From contig DATKCN010000336.1 in assembly GCA_035513175.1 (NCBI GenBank), forward strand, positions 1 through 15,071: a stretch of DNA of 15,071 bases, given 5' to 3'. Below, piece after piece: positions 6,533 to 15,071 of the stretch. The notes under the pieces were generated by a model. The model was not told the origin of the DNA. It did not search any database and worked only from the letters and a program-made list of their open reading frames with translations. Within the stretch, counting starts at the first letter, position 1. Each line of letters opens with the position of its first letter. This DNA is from DATKCN01 sp035513175. Its GTDB lineage: Bacteria > Chloroflexota > Chloroflexia > Thermomicrobiales > CFX8. A program made the position numbers and the translations under genes.

Positions 6533-7933
6533 CTACGCCTCGACCTCCGCTTCCGGCCCGTCGCCGAACTTCGCCTCCAGCCGCTCGCGCCGCGTTCTCC
6601 GTCGCTTCCGGCGTTGATCCATCGCTTCCGCCTCGATCGAGGCCTCATCCCAGATCAGGTCGGCGCCGCCGATGTGGATTACATCGCCAGGCTGAACGCC
6701 CATCTGGTCCAGCCGTGCCGAAACGCCCGAGCCCTCCAGGATGCGCTGGAAGCGGTCGGCGGCCTCCTCGTTCGTGAAGTCGGTCATCCGCATGTAGCGT
6801 TCGAGCTTGACGCCGGTCACCTGATAGTGATGTTCCGACAGCCGCTCGATCTCCCAGTGCGACTCGTCGACATCGTCCAGCGTGTAGACGCGATGCGCGT
6901 CCGCCGCCACCAGCTCGACCAGCCTGGGCAGGTCGCGCAGCCGGTCGGCGATGGCGTGCAGCATCAGCTGCACGCCATCGCCCGTCACGCCCGACACCTC
7001 GAACGCCTGCTCGGCCTTGCCTGTCAGCTGCTCGTGAATGTAGGCCAGGTTGTCACGCGTTTCCTGCAGGTCGAGCTTGTTGATGGCCAGGAAGCGGGGC
7101 TTCTCCGCCAATTCGTCAGAGTACGCCTTCAGCTCCTCGTCGACCAGCAGGAAATCCTCGACCGGGTCGCGTCCCTCAAGACCGCCCGATCCGTCGATCA
7201 CGTGCACCAGCAGCCGCGTGCGCTCGACGTGCCGCAGGAACTCGTGCCCCAGCCCGACGCCCTGCGCGGCGCCCTCGATCAGGCCGGGGATGTCTGCCAT
7301 GACGAATGTCTCGCCCCTGACGCCGCCGACCTCCACGACCCCGAGCACCGGCTCAATCGTCGTGAACGGGTAATCGGCGATCTTCGGACGAGCCGCGCTG
7401 GAGGCGGCGAGTAGCGTTGACTTTCCAGCGTTCGGGAACCCGACCAGCCCGACATCCGCGATGAGCTTGAGTTCCAGCCTGACCCAGCGCTCCTCGCCCG
7501 GCTCGCCCAGCTCGGCGATGCGCGGCGCCTGCCTGGTTGAGGTGACGAAGTGGGTGTTGCCCAGCCCGCCCTGCCCGCCGCGCGCGATCAGAAACGACTG
7601 GCCCGGCTCGACCAGATCGACGATCGGCTCGCCCGTCTCGTCGTCGAGCACGATCGTCCCCGGCGGCACGGCGACGTAGAGGTCGTCACCTTGCTTGCCG
7701 TGCATCTTCCGGCCACGGCCCGGCTGTCCATTGCCTGCCCTGAAATGAGTCTGGTAGCGGAACGGCGTCAGCGTCGAGAGTTGGGGATCGACGCGCAGGT
7801 AGACGTTTCCTCCGCGCCCGCCGTCTCCCCCATCCGGGCCGCCGAGCGGCACGAACTTCTCGCGCCTGAACGACGCGACGCCGCGCCCGCCGTTGCCCGC
7901 CATGACTTGAATACGTGCCTGATCGTTGAGCAT
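6533..7933 (-). CDS. obg: Obg GTPase with C-terminal OCT domain
   Basis: Obg is an essential GTPase that binds the large ribosomal subunit and links ribosome assembly to stress and growth control. The 466-residue protein has the glycine-rich Obg fold at residues 1-157 (GNGGRG, then GGPDGGDGGRGGNV at 31-44). The G domain follows, with G1 GFPNAGKST (165-173), switch DYPFTTIEP, G3 DIPGLIEGA and G4 NKLD. After it comes an OCT domain (roughly 345-425), ending near HIGGADLIWDE, and a basic tail (QRRKRRRTRRER). All GTP-binding motifs are intact. The length and the OCT domain match Bacillus-type and Thermus-type Obg proteins rather than the shorter enterobacterial form. The start is ATG 7933, with GAGG ten bases upstream. 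It follows rpoD by 95 bases on the same strand and no promoter is evident in that gap, so co-transcription with rpoD is likely. Confidence 0.97.
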   Translation of the reverse strand: MLNDQARIQVMAGNGGRGVASFRREKFVPLGGPDGGDGGRGGNVYLRVDPQLSTLTPFRYQTHFRAGNGQPGRGRKMHGKQGDDLYVAVPPGTIVLDDETGEPIVDLVEPGQSFLIARGGQGGLGNTHFVTSTRQAPRIAELGEPGEERWVRLELKLIADVGLVGFPNAGKSTLLAASSAARPKIADYPFTTIEPVLGVVEVGGVRGETFVMADIPGLIEGAAQGVGLGHEFLRHVERTRLLVHVIDGSGGLEGRDPVEDFLLVDEELKAYSDELAEKPRFLAINKLDLQETRDNLAYIHEQLTGKAEQAFEVSGVTGDGVQLMLHAIADRLRDLPRLVELVAADAHRVYTLDDVDESHWEIERLSEHHYQVTGVKLERYMRMTDFTNEEAADRFQRILEGSGVSARLDQMGVQPGDVIHIGGADLIWDEASIEAEAMDQRRKRRRTRRERLEAKFGDGPEAEVEA

Positions 7934-8028
7934 CGCGATGTGTCCTCACCAGCGCCCCGGCGCGGTCGCCAGCGCCAAGCGTGCCACAGTGAGGAACAGC
8001 GGGCGGCGCGGCGCCGGCTGGAACAGGG

Positions 8029-9663
<1,635 letters not shown>

Positions 9664-9717
9664 GAGACTGGTCTCCTGGAATCGACACACTGTGCTGTCC
9701 GCGCGCAGTGGTCAGTG

Positions 9718-9747
9718 ATACTACGATTGGGCGATTGACGCAAACAA
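9718..9747 (-). promoter_or_regulatory. Weak candidate promoter for rpoD
   Basis: On the minus strand, TTGTTT (9747-9742) and TAGTAT (9723-9718) are separated by 18 bases, with matches of 3 and 4 of 6. The -35 lies in the last codons of lysA and the -10 covers its stop. It would give rpoD its own short leader of about 48 bases. The match is weak and chance is possible. Confidence 0.28.
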
Positions 9748-11070
9748 CAGCGGCGAATACTCAGACGCCTCACGGCGCAGCAGATCGTCCACCGTTTCGC
9801 GCCGCTGCGCGAGCCGGGCCGACCCGCCCTCGACGAAGGCCACCGCCGGGCGGAGAGAGAGATTGTAGTTGCTCGCCATCGCCAGGCAGTAGGCGCCGGT
9901 GGCCGGGACCGCGAGCAGGTCCCCTGGCGCGTGCTCCGGCAGCTCGACCCGGTCGATCAGCACATCCCCGGATTCACAGTACTTGCCTGCGATCGTCACC
10001 GGCGACGTGGCGCCCGTCGATGGCGCGCGGACCAGCTCCGCCGTATATCGCGCGCCATAAAGCGCCGGCCGGATATTGTCGGCCATGCCGCCGTCAACCG
10101 AGACATAGGTGCGCACGCCGGGGATGTGCTTGCGCGCCCCGAGCGTGTAGACCGCCACGCCCGCCTGCCCGACGATCGAGCGGCCCGGCTCGACCGTCAA
10201 CTCCGGCTCGGGCATGTCCCAGCGCCGCGCGGCCGCGACGGTCGCACCGGCAACGTCCTGGGCGTAGCTATCGATCGGCGTGGTTAGGTCGGCGTCCTCG
10301 TAGGGAATGCCGAAGCCGCCGCCGGGACTGATCTCGTCGGGGATGATTCCGTGGCGGTCGCGCGTCTCCGCCGCGAAGGCGAACAGCGCGTCCACGGTCT
10401 CGGTGAACGGCTCGATCTCGAAGATCTGAGAGCCGATGTGGGCGTGGTAGCCGCGCAACCTCAGACCCGGGACCGCCAGAATGCGCTCGACGGCCCGCGC
10501 CGCGTCACCCGTCGCTATGCCAAGCCCGAACTTCGAGTCCGGGATGCCGGTCTTGCGATAGTTGTGGGTGTGCACGTCGATGCCGGGGTTGAGCCGCAGC
10601 ATCACATCGGCCGCGCCGTCACGCTCGCGCGTCAGCGCCGCGAGCAGATCGATCTCGTCGAAGTTGTCGATGATAATGGAGCCGACGCCCGCGCCGAGCG
10701 CCTGGCGCAGCTCGTCGGGCGCCTTGTTGTTGCCGTGGAAGTGCATGCGCCGCGGCGGGAAGCCGCTGGCAAGCGCGACTGCCAGCTCGCCGCCGGACAC
10801 GACGTCGAGAGACAGCCCTTCCTCTTCGATCACCCGCAGCAGCGCGGTCGACAGCCAGGCCTTGCCAGCGTAGGCAACGCGGGACCGGGGATACGCTGCC
10901 GAGAAGGTGCTGACGTAGAGGCGGCATTGCCGGCGGATGGTCTCCACATCGTAGAGGTAGAGCGGCGTGCCAAGCTCGCGCGCGAGCTCGGCGACCGGAA
11001 CGCCGCCGATCCACAACGAACCGTCGTGAGCTCGTTCTGCCGTGATAGGCCAGACCGCCGCGTTCCCCAT
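9721..11070 (-). CDS. lysA: Diaminopimelate decarboxylase
   Basis: LysA is a PLP enzyme that decarboxylates meso-diaminopimelate to L-lysine, the last step of the pathway. The 449-residue protein has the alanine-racemase-like barrel with the Schiff-base lysine in AYAGKAWLS (K70). It also has DVVSGGEL (89-96), HIGSQIF (211-217), the glycine-rich PLP-phosphate loop SPGGGFG (248-254), EPGRSIVG (294-301) and the inter-subunit CESGD motif (C365). The YAGKAW form differs from the common YAVKAN but resembles the YASKAWN form I recall from cyanobacterial enzymes. I chose ATG 11070; GTG codons two and three triplets upstream (11076 and 11079) are possible starts and add only 2-3 residues. It is first in a minus-strand series with rpoD and obg, and divergent from fumC. 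Confidence 0.95.
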   Translation of the reverse strand: MGNAAVWPITAERAHDGSLWIGGVPVAELARELGTPLYLYDVETIRRQCRLYVSTFSAAYPRSRVAYAGKAWLSTALLRVIEEEGLSLDVVSGGELAVALASGFPPRRMHFHGNNKAPDELRQALGAGVGSIIIDNFDEIDLLAALTRERDGAADVMLRLNPGIDVHTHNYRKTGIPDSKFGLGIATGDAARAVERILAVPGLRLRGYHAHIGSQIFEIEPFTETVDALFAFAAETRDRHGIIPDEISPGGGFGIPYEDADLTTPIDSYAQDVAGATVAAARRWDMPEPELTVEPGRSIVGQAGVAVYTLGARKHIPGVRTYVSVDGGMADNIRPALYGARYTAELVRAPSTGATSPVTIAGKYCESGDVLIDRVELPEHAPGDLLAVPATGAYCLAMASNYNLSLRPAVAFVEGGSARLAQRRETVDDLLRREASEYSPLLFASIAQS

Positions 11071-11168
11071 GTTCACCACCCGAAGCCTGTCGACCGGCTA
11101 TCGTCAACGAGGGGATACCCGCCGCGCACCGGCAGTGGTCCCGGACTGAAGTCGGCCTCGCGTCGTGA

Positions 11169-11174
11169 AGTATA
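11169..11174 (-). promoter_or_regulatory. Candidate -10 box for lysA
   Basis: On the minus strand 11174 to 11169 reads TATACT, a 5 of 6 match to the -10 consensus. The expected -35 position (CAACGA, 17 bases upstream) does not match. The transcript would start near 11162, about 92 bases before the lysA ATG. Only the -10 is supported. Confidence 0.3.
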
Positions 11175-11230
11175 ACGTGTCCCGGCGTCCGTCGTTGGCG
11201 GGCAACGCGGGCAGGCCACGGGGCCGTGTT

Positions 11231-11259
11231 TTGACCTGGAGCCGCGTGGGTGGTGCAAT
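11231..11259 (+). promoter_or_regulatory. Candidate SigA-type promoter for fumC
   Basis: TTGACC (11231-11236, 5 of 6) and TGCAAT (11254-11259, 4 of 6) are separated by 17 bases. Transcription would begin near 11266 and give a leader of about 40 bases to the ATG at 11307. The alternative -10 CAATAT needs a 19-base spacer and is less likely. Confidence 0.48.
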
Positions 11260-11306
11260 ATCAGCCGTGAGGACGTGGCGCGTTGCGAGGGGAGAGAAGC
11301 ACGAGC

Positions 11307-12761
<1,455 letters not shown>

Positions 12762-12779
12762 TCACGCACAGCCGCGCCC

Positions 12780-13718
12780 TCACGCGTCGGGTCGAAAAAG
12801 GTCGCCCGCGAGATACTTCAGTCCGGTGTCGCAGATGACCGTAACGACGATCGCGTCAGGCCCAAGCTCTCGCGCTAGTTGCAACGCCCCCGTGACGTTC
12901 ATGCCGCTCGACGTGCCGCCGAAAATGCCTTCCTCACGCGCGAGGCGGCGCGCTGTCTCACGCGCCTCGTCCTCGTCGATGCCTCGCGCCTCGTCAAACA
13001 TGCCGTCGTCCAGCAGCGGGGGGCGAAACCCGGCGCCGACCCCTTCAATGCGATGCGAGCCGGTCTCGCCCCTGGAGATGACCGGCGACGATGCCGGCTC
13101 CAGCAGCACGATTCGCGTGCGCGGGTCGGCGGCTCTCAGCTCACGTGACACGCCCATCAGCATGCCGGCCGTGCCCACGCCGCCACAGAACGCGTCGATG
13201 CGTCCTTCAACCTGCGCAAGCAGCTCATCGCCGATGACGGCGTAGCCATCCAGTGCGTCCCGGTTCTCGAACTGTCTGGTCCAGTAGACGCCATCCTGAG
13301 CGGCCATGTCCTCCACGATGCTGCGCATCTTGCCCATCAGGTCGGCGTTGATGCCACGCCCGTGGCTCGGGACGACCGTAACCTCCGCGCCGAAGGCCGC
13401 CATAGTTGCCAGCTTCTCCTGCGAGAACGCGTCCGACGACACGACTCGGAACCTGTAGCCCTTGACCGCGCAGACGAACGCGAGCGACGTGCCGGTGCTG
13501 CCGCCGGTGAACTCGACGACGGTGTCGCCTGGCTTCAGGTCGCCTCGTCGCTCGGCCCGCTCGATCTTCGCCAGCGCCATGCGATCCTTGTAGGAGCCGG
13601 TCGGGTTCAGGCCCTCCAGCTTCACCAGCACCCGGGCGCTCCCGACCGGGACGATGCTTCCGAGCTGCACGAGCGGGGTGTTGCCGATCGCCTGCAACAC
13701 GGATGCCAATGTCGCCAT
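12780..13718 (-). CDS. PLP-dependent enzyme of the cysteine synthase / cystathionine beta-synthase fold
   Basis: This 312-residue fold-type II PLP enzyme opens with the family hallmark AIGNTPLVQL and has the Schiff-base lysine in NPTGSYKDR (K44). The substrate-carboxylate loop, normally TSGNTG, reads TGGSTG here. The phosphate-binding loop reads CGGVGTAG instead of the common GTGGT form. GGTSSGMN near the C-terminus matches the family GxSSG element. The fold is certain, but these loop changes make O-acetylserine sulfhydrylase activity uncertain; desulfhydrase or another beta-replacement activity is possible. Three in-frame ATGs occur at 13736, 13727 and 13718. I chose 13718 because it matches the family N-terminus and has GGAGG 11 bases upstream. 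A GTG at 13769 would precede the predicted transcription start. There is no cysE or sulfur-assimilation gene nearby. Confidence 0.85.
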   Translation of the reverse strand: MATLASVLQAIGNTPLVQLGSIVPVGSARVLVKLEGLNPTGSYKDRMALAKIERAERRGDLKPGDTVVEFTGGSTGTSLAFVCAVKGYRFRVVSSDAFSQEKLATMAAFGAEVTVVPSHGRGINADLMGKMRSIVEDMAAQDGVYWTRQFENRDALDGYAVIGDELLAQVEGRIDAFCGGVGTAGMLMGVSRELRAADPRTRIVLLEPASSPVISRGETGSHRIEGVGAGFRPPLLDDGMFDEARGIDEDEARETARRLAREEGIFGGTSSGMNVTGALQLARELGPDAIVVTVICDTGLKYLAGDLFRPDA

Positions 13719-13767
13719 CTGGTCCATGACCTCCATTGTGTCTTCAAGCCGGACGAAGTCCGCGAGC

Positions 13768-13795
13768 ACTCTACGCTCCGCGATGCCGTTGTCAA
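13768..13795 (-). promoter_or_regulatory. SigA-type promoter for the cysteine-synthase-like gene
   Basis: On the minus strand, TTGACA (13795-13790, perfect -35) and TAGAGT (13773-13768, 4 of 6) are separated by 16 bases. Transcription would begin near 13761, 25-43 bases before the candidate ATGs. The -35 sits inside a perfect 13-base palindrome at 13786-13798, so regulation there is possible. Confidence 0.55.
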
Positions 13796-13798
13796 CGG
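13786..13798. repeat. Perfect 13-base palindrome over the -35 box
   Basis: CCGTTG, T, CAACGG (13786-13791, 13792, 13793-13798) is a perfect inverted repeat. It covers the -35 of the promoter for the gene at 12780-13718. It could be an operator for a dimeric repressor, or simply a by-product of the TTGACA sequence plus chance. Confidence 0.4.
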
Positions 13799-13856
13799 GA
13801 GCCGCTGGCGATACGTGGTGGTTGACGCGGGGGCAGGGGTTCGTTAGCGAGGCCGG

Positions 13857-14237
13857 CTACCAGATGCGCGTCACCGGATAGGCTTCGAGGGACATGTCGG
13901 CGCTGATGATCGGCATGTTCTCCACGATCGCCTGGGCGACGAGGAGCCGATCGAATGGGTCGCGATGGAACAGCGGCAGACTGGCAGTCTGAATCACATG
14001 CTCAAGGGATATGCCAAGCACCTCGATGTCATTTCGTGTGAGCTGTTCCAGAACGAACGCGTGGTAATCGCCAACGAGATTCAGCTTGCCGAGTCGAACC
14101 TTGATCGCCATCTCCCAAAGCGACGCCAGGCTGACGAACAGGTGAGTGTCCTGATCTTCGGCGACTTCGAGTGCTCGGCGGCTCATCCGGCTGTTGTCCT
14201 CCAGGAACCAGATGAGGCCATGCGTGTCAATCAGCAT
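13857..14237 (-). CDS. vapC: PIN-domain toxin, VapC-like
   Basis: This 126-residue PIN-domain protein is probably the ribonuclease toxin of a type II toxin-antitoxin pair. It starts MLIDTHGLIWFLED, with the first metal-binding aspartate at D4. It continues with SLASLWEMAIKVRLGKL (E42) and ends with HRDPFDRLLVAQA (D93/D96) and ISADMSLEAY (D114). All the acidic residues expected of an active PIN site are present, and the length is normal. VapC enzymes cut specific tRNAs or rRNA; the target here is unknown. The ATG lies five bases after the antitoxin stop and no close Shine-Dalgarno is seen, so translation is probably coupled to the antitoxin. Its GC is lower than its neighbours': 97 of 180 bases in 13981-14160. 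This hints at horizontal acquisition. Confidence 0.9.
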   Translation of the reverse strand: MLIDTHGLIWFLEDNSRMSRRALEVAEDQDTHLFVSLASLWEMAIKVRLGKLNLVGDYHAFVLEQLTRNDIEVLGISLEHVIQTASLPLFHRDPFDRLLVAQAIVENMPIISADMSLEAYPVTRIW

Positions 14238-14242
14238 TGGCG

Positions 14243-14488
14243 TCAGCGCATGTACTCCTCAAGCTCTTCCAGCGGCTCATCGAAGTCGTCCGACATCCAG
14301 ATCAAGCCTTTGGCCGTGCCTGCTCGTCGTCTCTTTGTGACACCAGGCTCGATTCGGGTCACCGTCAACTGAAGCACGTGCTCGCCGTCGTCATCCTTCG
14401 TGGTCACGAAGACGTCTTCGCCACGTAGCGCTGCCTCGATAATTTCTTCCAGTTGCAATTTGGCGGCGTCGATGCTGGTGCGGATCAT
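14243..14488 (-). CDS. Phd/YefM-like antitoxin
   Basis: This 81-residue protein precedes the PIN toxin and is its probable antitoxin. The N-terminal part (DAAKLQLEEIIEAALRGEDVFVTTK, about 7-31) resembles the Phd/YefM DNA-binding and dimer fold. The C-terminal part (GTAKGLIWMSDDFDEPLEELEEY, about 57-79) is the usual disordered-until-bound toxin-wrapping tail, with the acidic DDFDEPL motif common in VapC partners of this type. Antitoxins of this family usually bind the toxin and repress their own operon. The ATG at 14488 has GGGAG about eight bases upstream. The gene lies 62 bases downstream of dnaE2 on the same strand. No convincing promoter was seen in that gap, so it may use a weak promoter or read-through from dnaE2. 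Confidence 0.82.
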   Translation of the reverse strand: MIRTSIDAAKLQLEEIIEAALRGEDVFVTTKDDDGEHVLQLTVTRIEPGVTKRRRAGTAKGLIWMSDDFDEPLEELEEYMR

Positions 14489-14550
14489 GGCTGTGCTCCC
14501 GTGTCATCAGGTTGAGTGCGCTGCCTAATCGTAGCACCCGGCGACCCTCA

Positions 14551-15071
14551 TTAACGGAAATCGTGCGCGGCGGGGGCAACCAGCCGCAGGGTGTTGATGG
14601 CTTCGTCGCTGATCTCGCCCGGCAGCGCGGCCAGCCGCTCGGCCTGCGCCAGCAGATCGGCGATTGGCTGGGTTACAACCGGTCCGGACTTCGCGGGGCG
14701 CTCGATCGCATGCATATCGCTGGCGATGATGTTGACGGTGGTGTCCCGCAGTTGCAGGCGACCGGTCACGATCAGGAACGGATTGCCGCGGATAACGACC
14801 CGGCGCTTCTCATACAGCGGCGGATGCACGATGATGTTCGCCAGGCCGGTCTCGTCCTCCAGCAACATGAACAGCATGCCCTTGGCGGTGGCGGGCCGCT
14901 GGCGGCAGACGACCAGCCCCGCCAGCCGGACATAGGCGCCATCCCGCCGTGTGTCCAGCTCGACCGCCGTCGCGAGCCCTTTCGGCAGCACGGGACGCAG
15001 CAGACCGATCGGGTGGAAGCGCGACGACAGGCCAAGCACGTCGTAGTCGGCGATCATCCGCTCCCAGTCGG
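14551..15071 (-). CDS. dnaE2: Error-prone DNA polymerase DnaE2, C-terminal part (5' end beyond window)
   Basis: This is the last 173 codons of a C-family polymerase alpha-subunit gene that enters from the right edge and ends with TAA at 14551. The visible part begins DWERMIADYDVLGLSS, a conserved stretch after the palm/fingers and helix-hairpin-helix regions. An OB-fold then follows with VRLAGLVVCRQRPATAKG and FMLLEDETGLANIIVHP. The RQRPxTAKG...LEDExG pattern and the abrupt end in HDFR fit DnaE2, the mutagenic alpha subunit that works with ImuA/ImuB during DNA damage. Replicative DnaE1 normally continues with a tau-binding tail, which is absent here. No imuA, imuB or lexA is in the window, so its SOS context cannot be judged. 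Confidence 0.88.
   Translation of the reverse strand, partial: DWERMIADYDVLGLSSRFHPIGLLRPVLPKGLATAVELDTRRDGAYVRLAGLVVCRQRPATAKGMLFMLLEDETGLANIIVHPPLYEKRRVVIRGNPFLIVTGRLQLRDTTVNIIASDMHAIERPAKSGPVVTQPIADLLAQAERLAALPGEISDEAINTLRLVAPAAHDFR

Larger units (their letters stand above)
11080..11306. other. Divergent intergenic region between lysA and fumC
   Basis: This gap of about 227 bases separates the two divergent starts and holds a candidate promoter for each direction (described separately). No riboswitch fold or gene was recognised. The lysA leader would be about 90 bases, too short for a lysine riboswitch. Confidence 0.5.

Noticed and set aside
9664..9690. Upstream GTG at 9690 as the rpoD start
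   Set aside because: It would place the AGGAG ribosome-binding site inside the coding region; GTG 9663 is spaced nine bases from that site.
12783..12810. A run of T on the minus strand near the end of the cysteine-synthase-like gene as a terminator
   Set aside because: It lies inside the coding sequence and has no stable stem before it, only a short direct repeat (GGTCG) on either side of the run.
14528..14556. Possible promoter for the antitoxin on the minus strand (TACGAT with TTAATG)
   Set aside because: The spacer is 15 bases and the -35 matches only 3 of 6; too weak to list as a feature.

Overview
The window is a compact, GC-rich stretch of bacterial chromosome with no rRNA, tRNA, CRISPR array, insertion sequence or phage gene that I can see. 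Its mix of genes suggests a Gram-positive-like, high-GC lineage, most plausibly Chloroflexota (Thermomicrobia or a relative). The clues are holB followed directly by a ricT/yaaT-type PSP1 gene (the Bacillus order), a LysA with a YAGKA lysine motif, and a primary sigma factor with a sizeable insert. This placement is inference; no rRNA or marker comparison was possible.

Layout. Positions 1-2536 hold three family-2 glycosyltransferase genes on the minus strand. They are joined by 4-base start/stop overlaps, and the last one runs off the left edge. Together they look like part of a cell-surface polysaccharide operon. Divergent from them, an extended -10 promoter (2539-2567) reads into a plus-strand operon: a membrane-anchored NERD-like protein, DNA polymerase III delta' (holB) and a RicT/YaaT-like PSP1 protein (to 5536). 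A hairpin at 5545-5565 separates this from a convergent small membrane gene, yggT. Next come a small antibiotic-biosynthesis-monooxygenase-domain gene (5931-6257) and a 275-base non-coding patch with short repeats.

Positions 6533-11070 hold three housekeeping genes on the minus strand in transcription order lysA, rpoD (sigA), obg, closely spaced. fumC (class II fumarase) diverges from lysA and meets a convergent PLP-dependent, cysteine-synthase-fold gene (12780-13718) that has its own good promoter. A complete PIN toxin / Phd-like antitoxin pair of visibly lower GC lies at 13857-14488. The window ends inside the 3' part of an error-prone DNA polymerase gene (dnaE2).

Most of the window is ordinary core metabolism and information processing, and I do not see a clear new defence or mobile system. 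The points most worth a second look are these: the NERD-like protein, which appears to have lost its E-x-K catalytic pair while co-transcribed with holB and ricT; an added four-cysteine N-terminal segment on the RicT-like protein; the sigma-factor insert; the atypical active-site loops of the cysteine-synthase-like enzyme; and the lower-GC toxin-antitoxin pair beside dnaE2.
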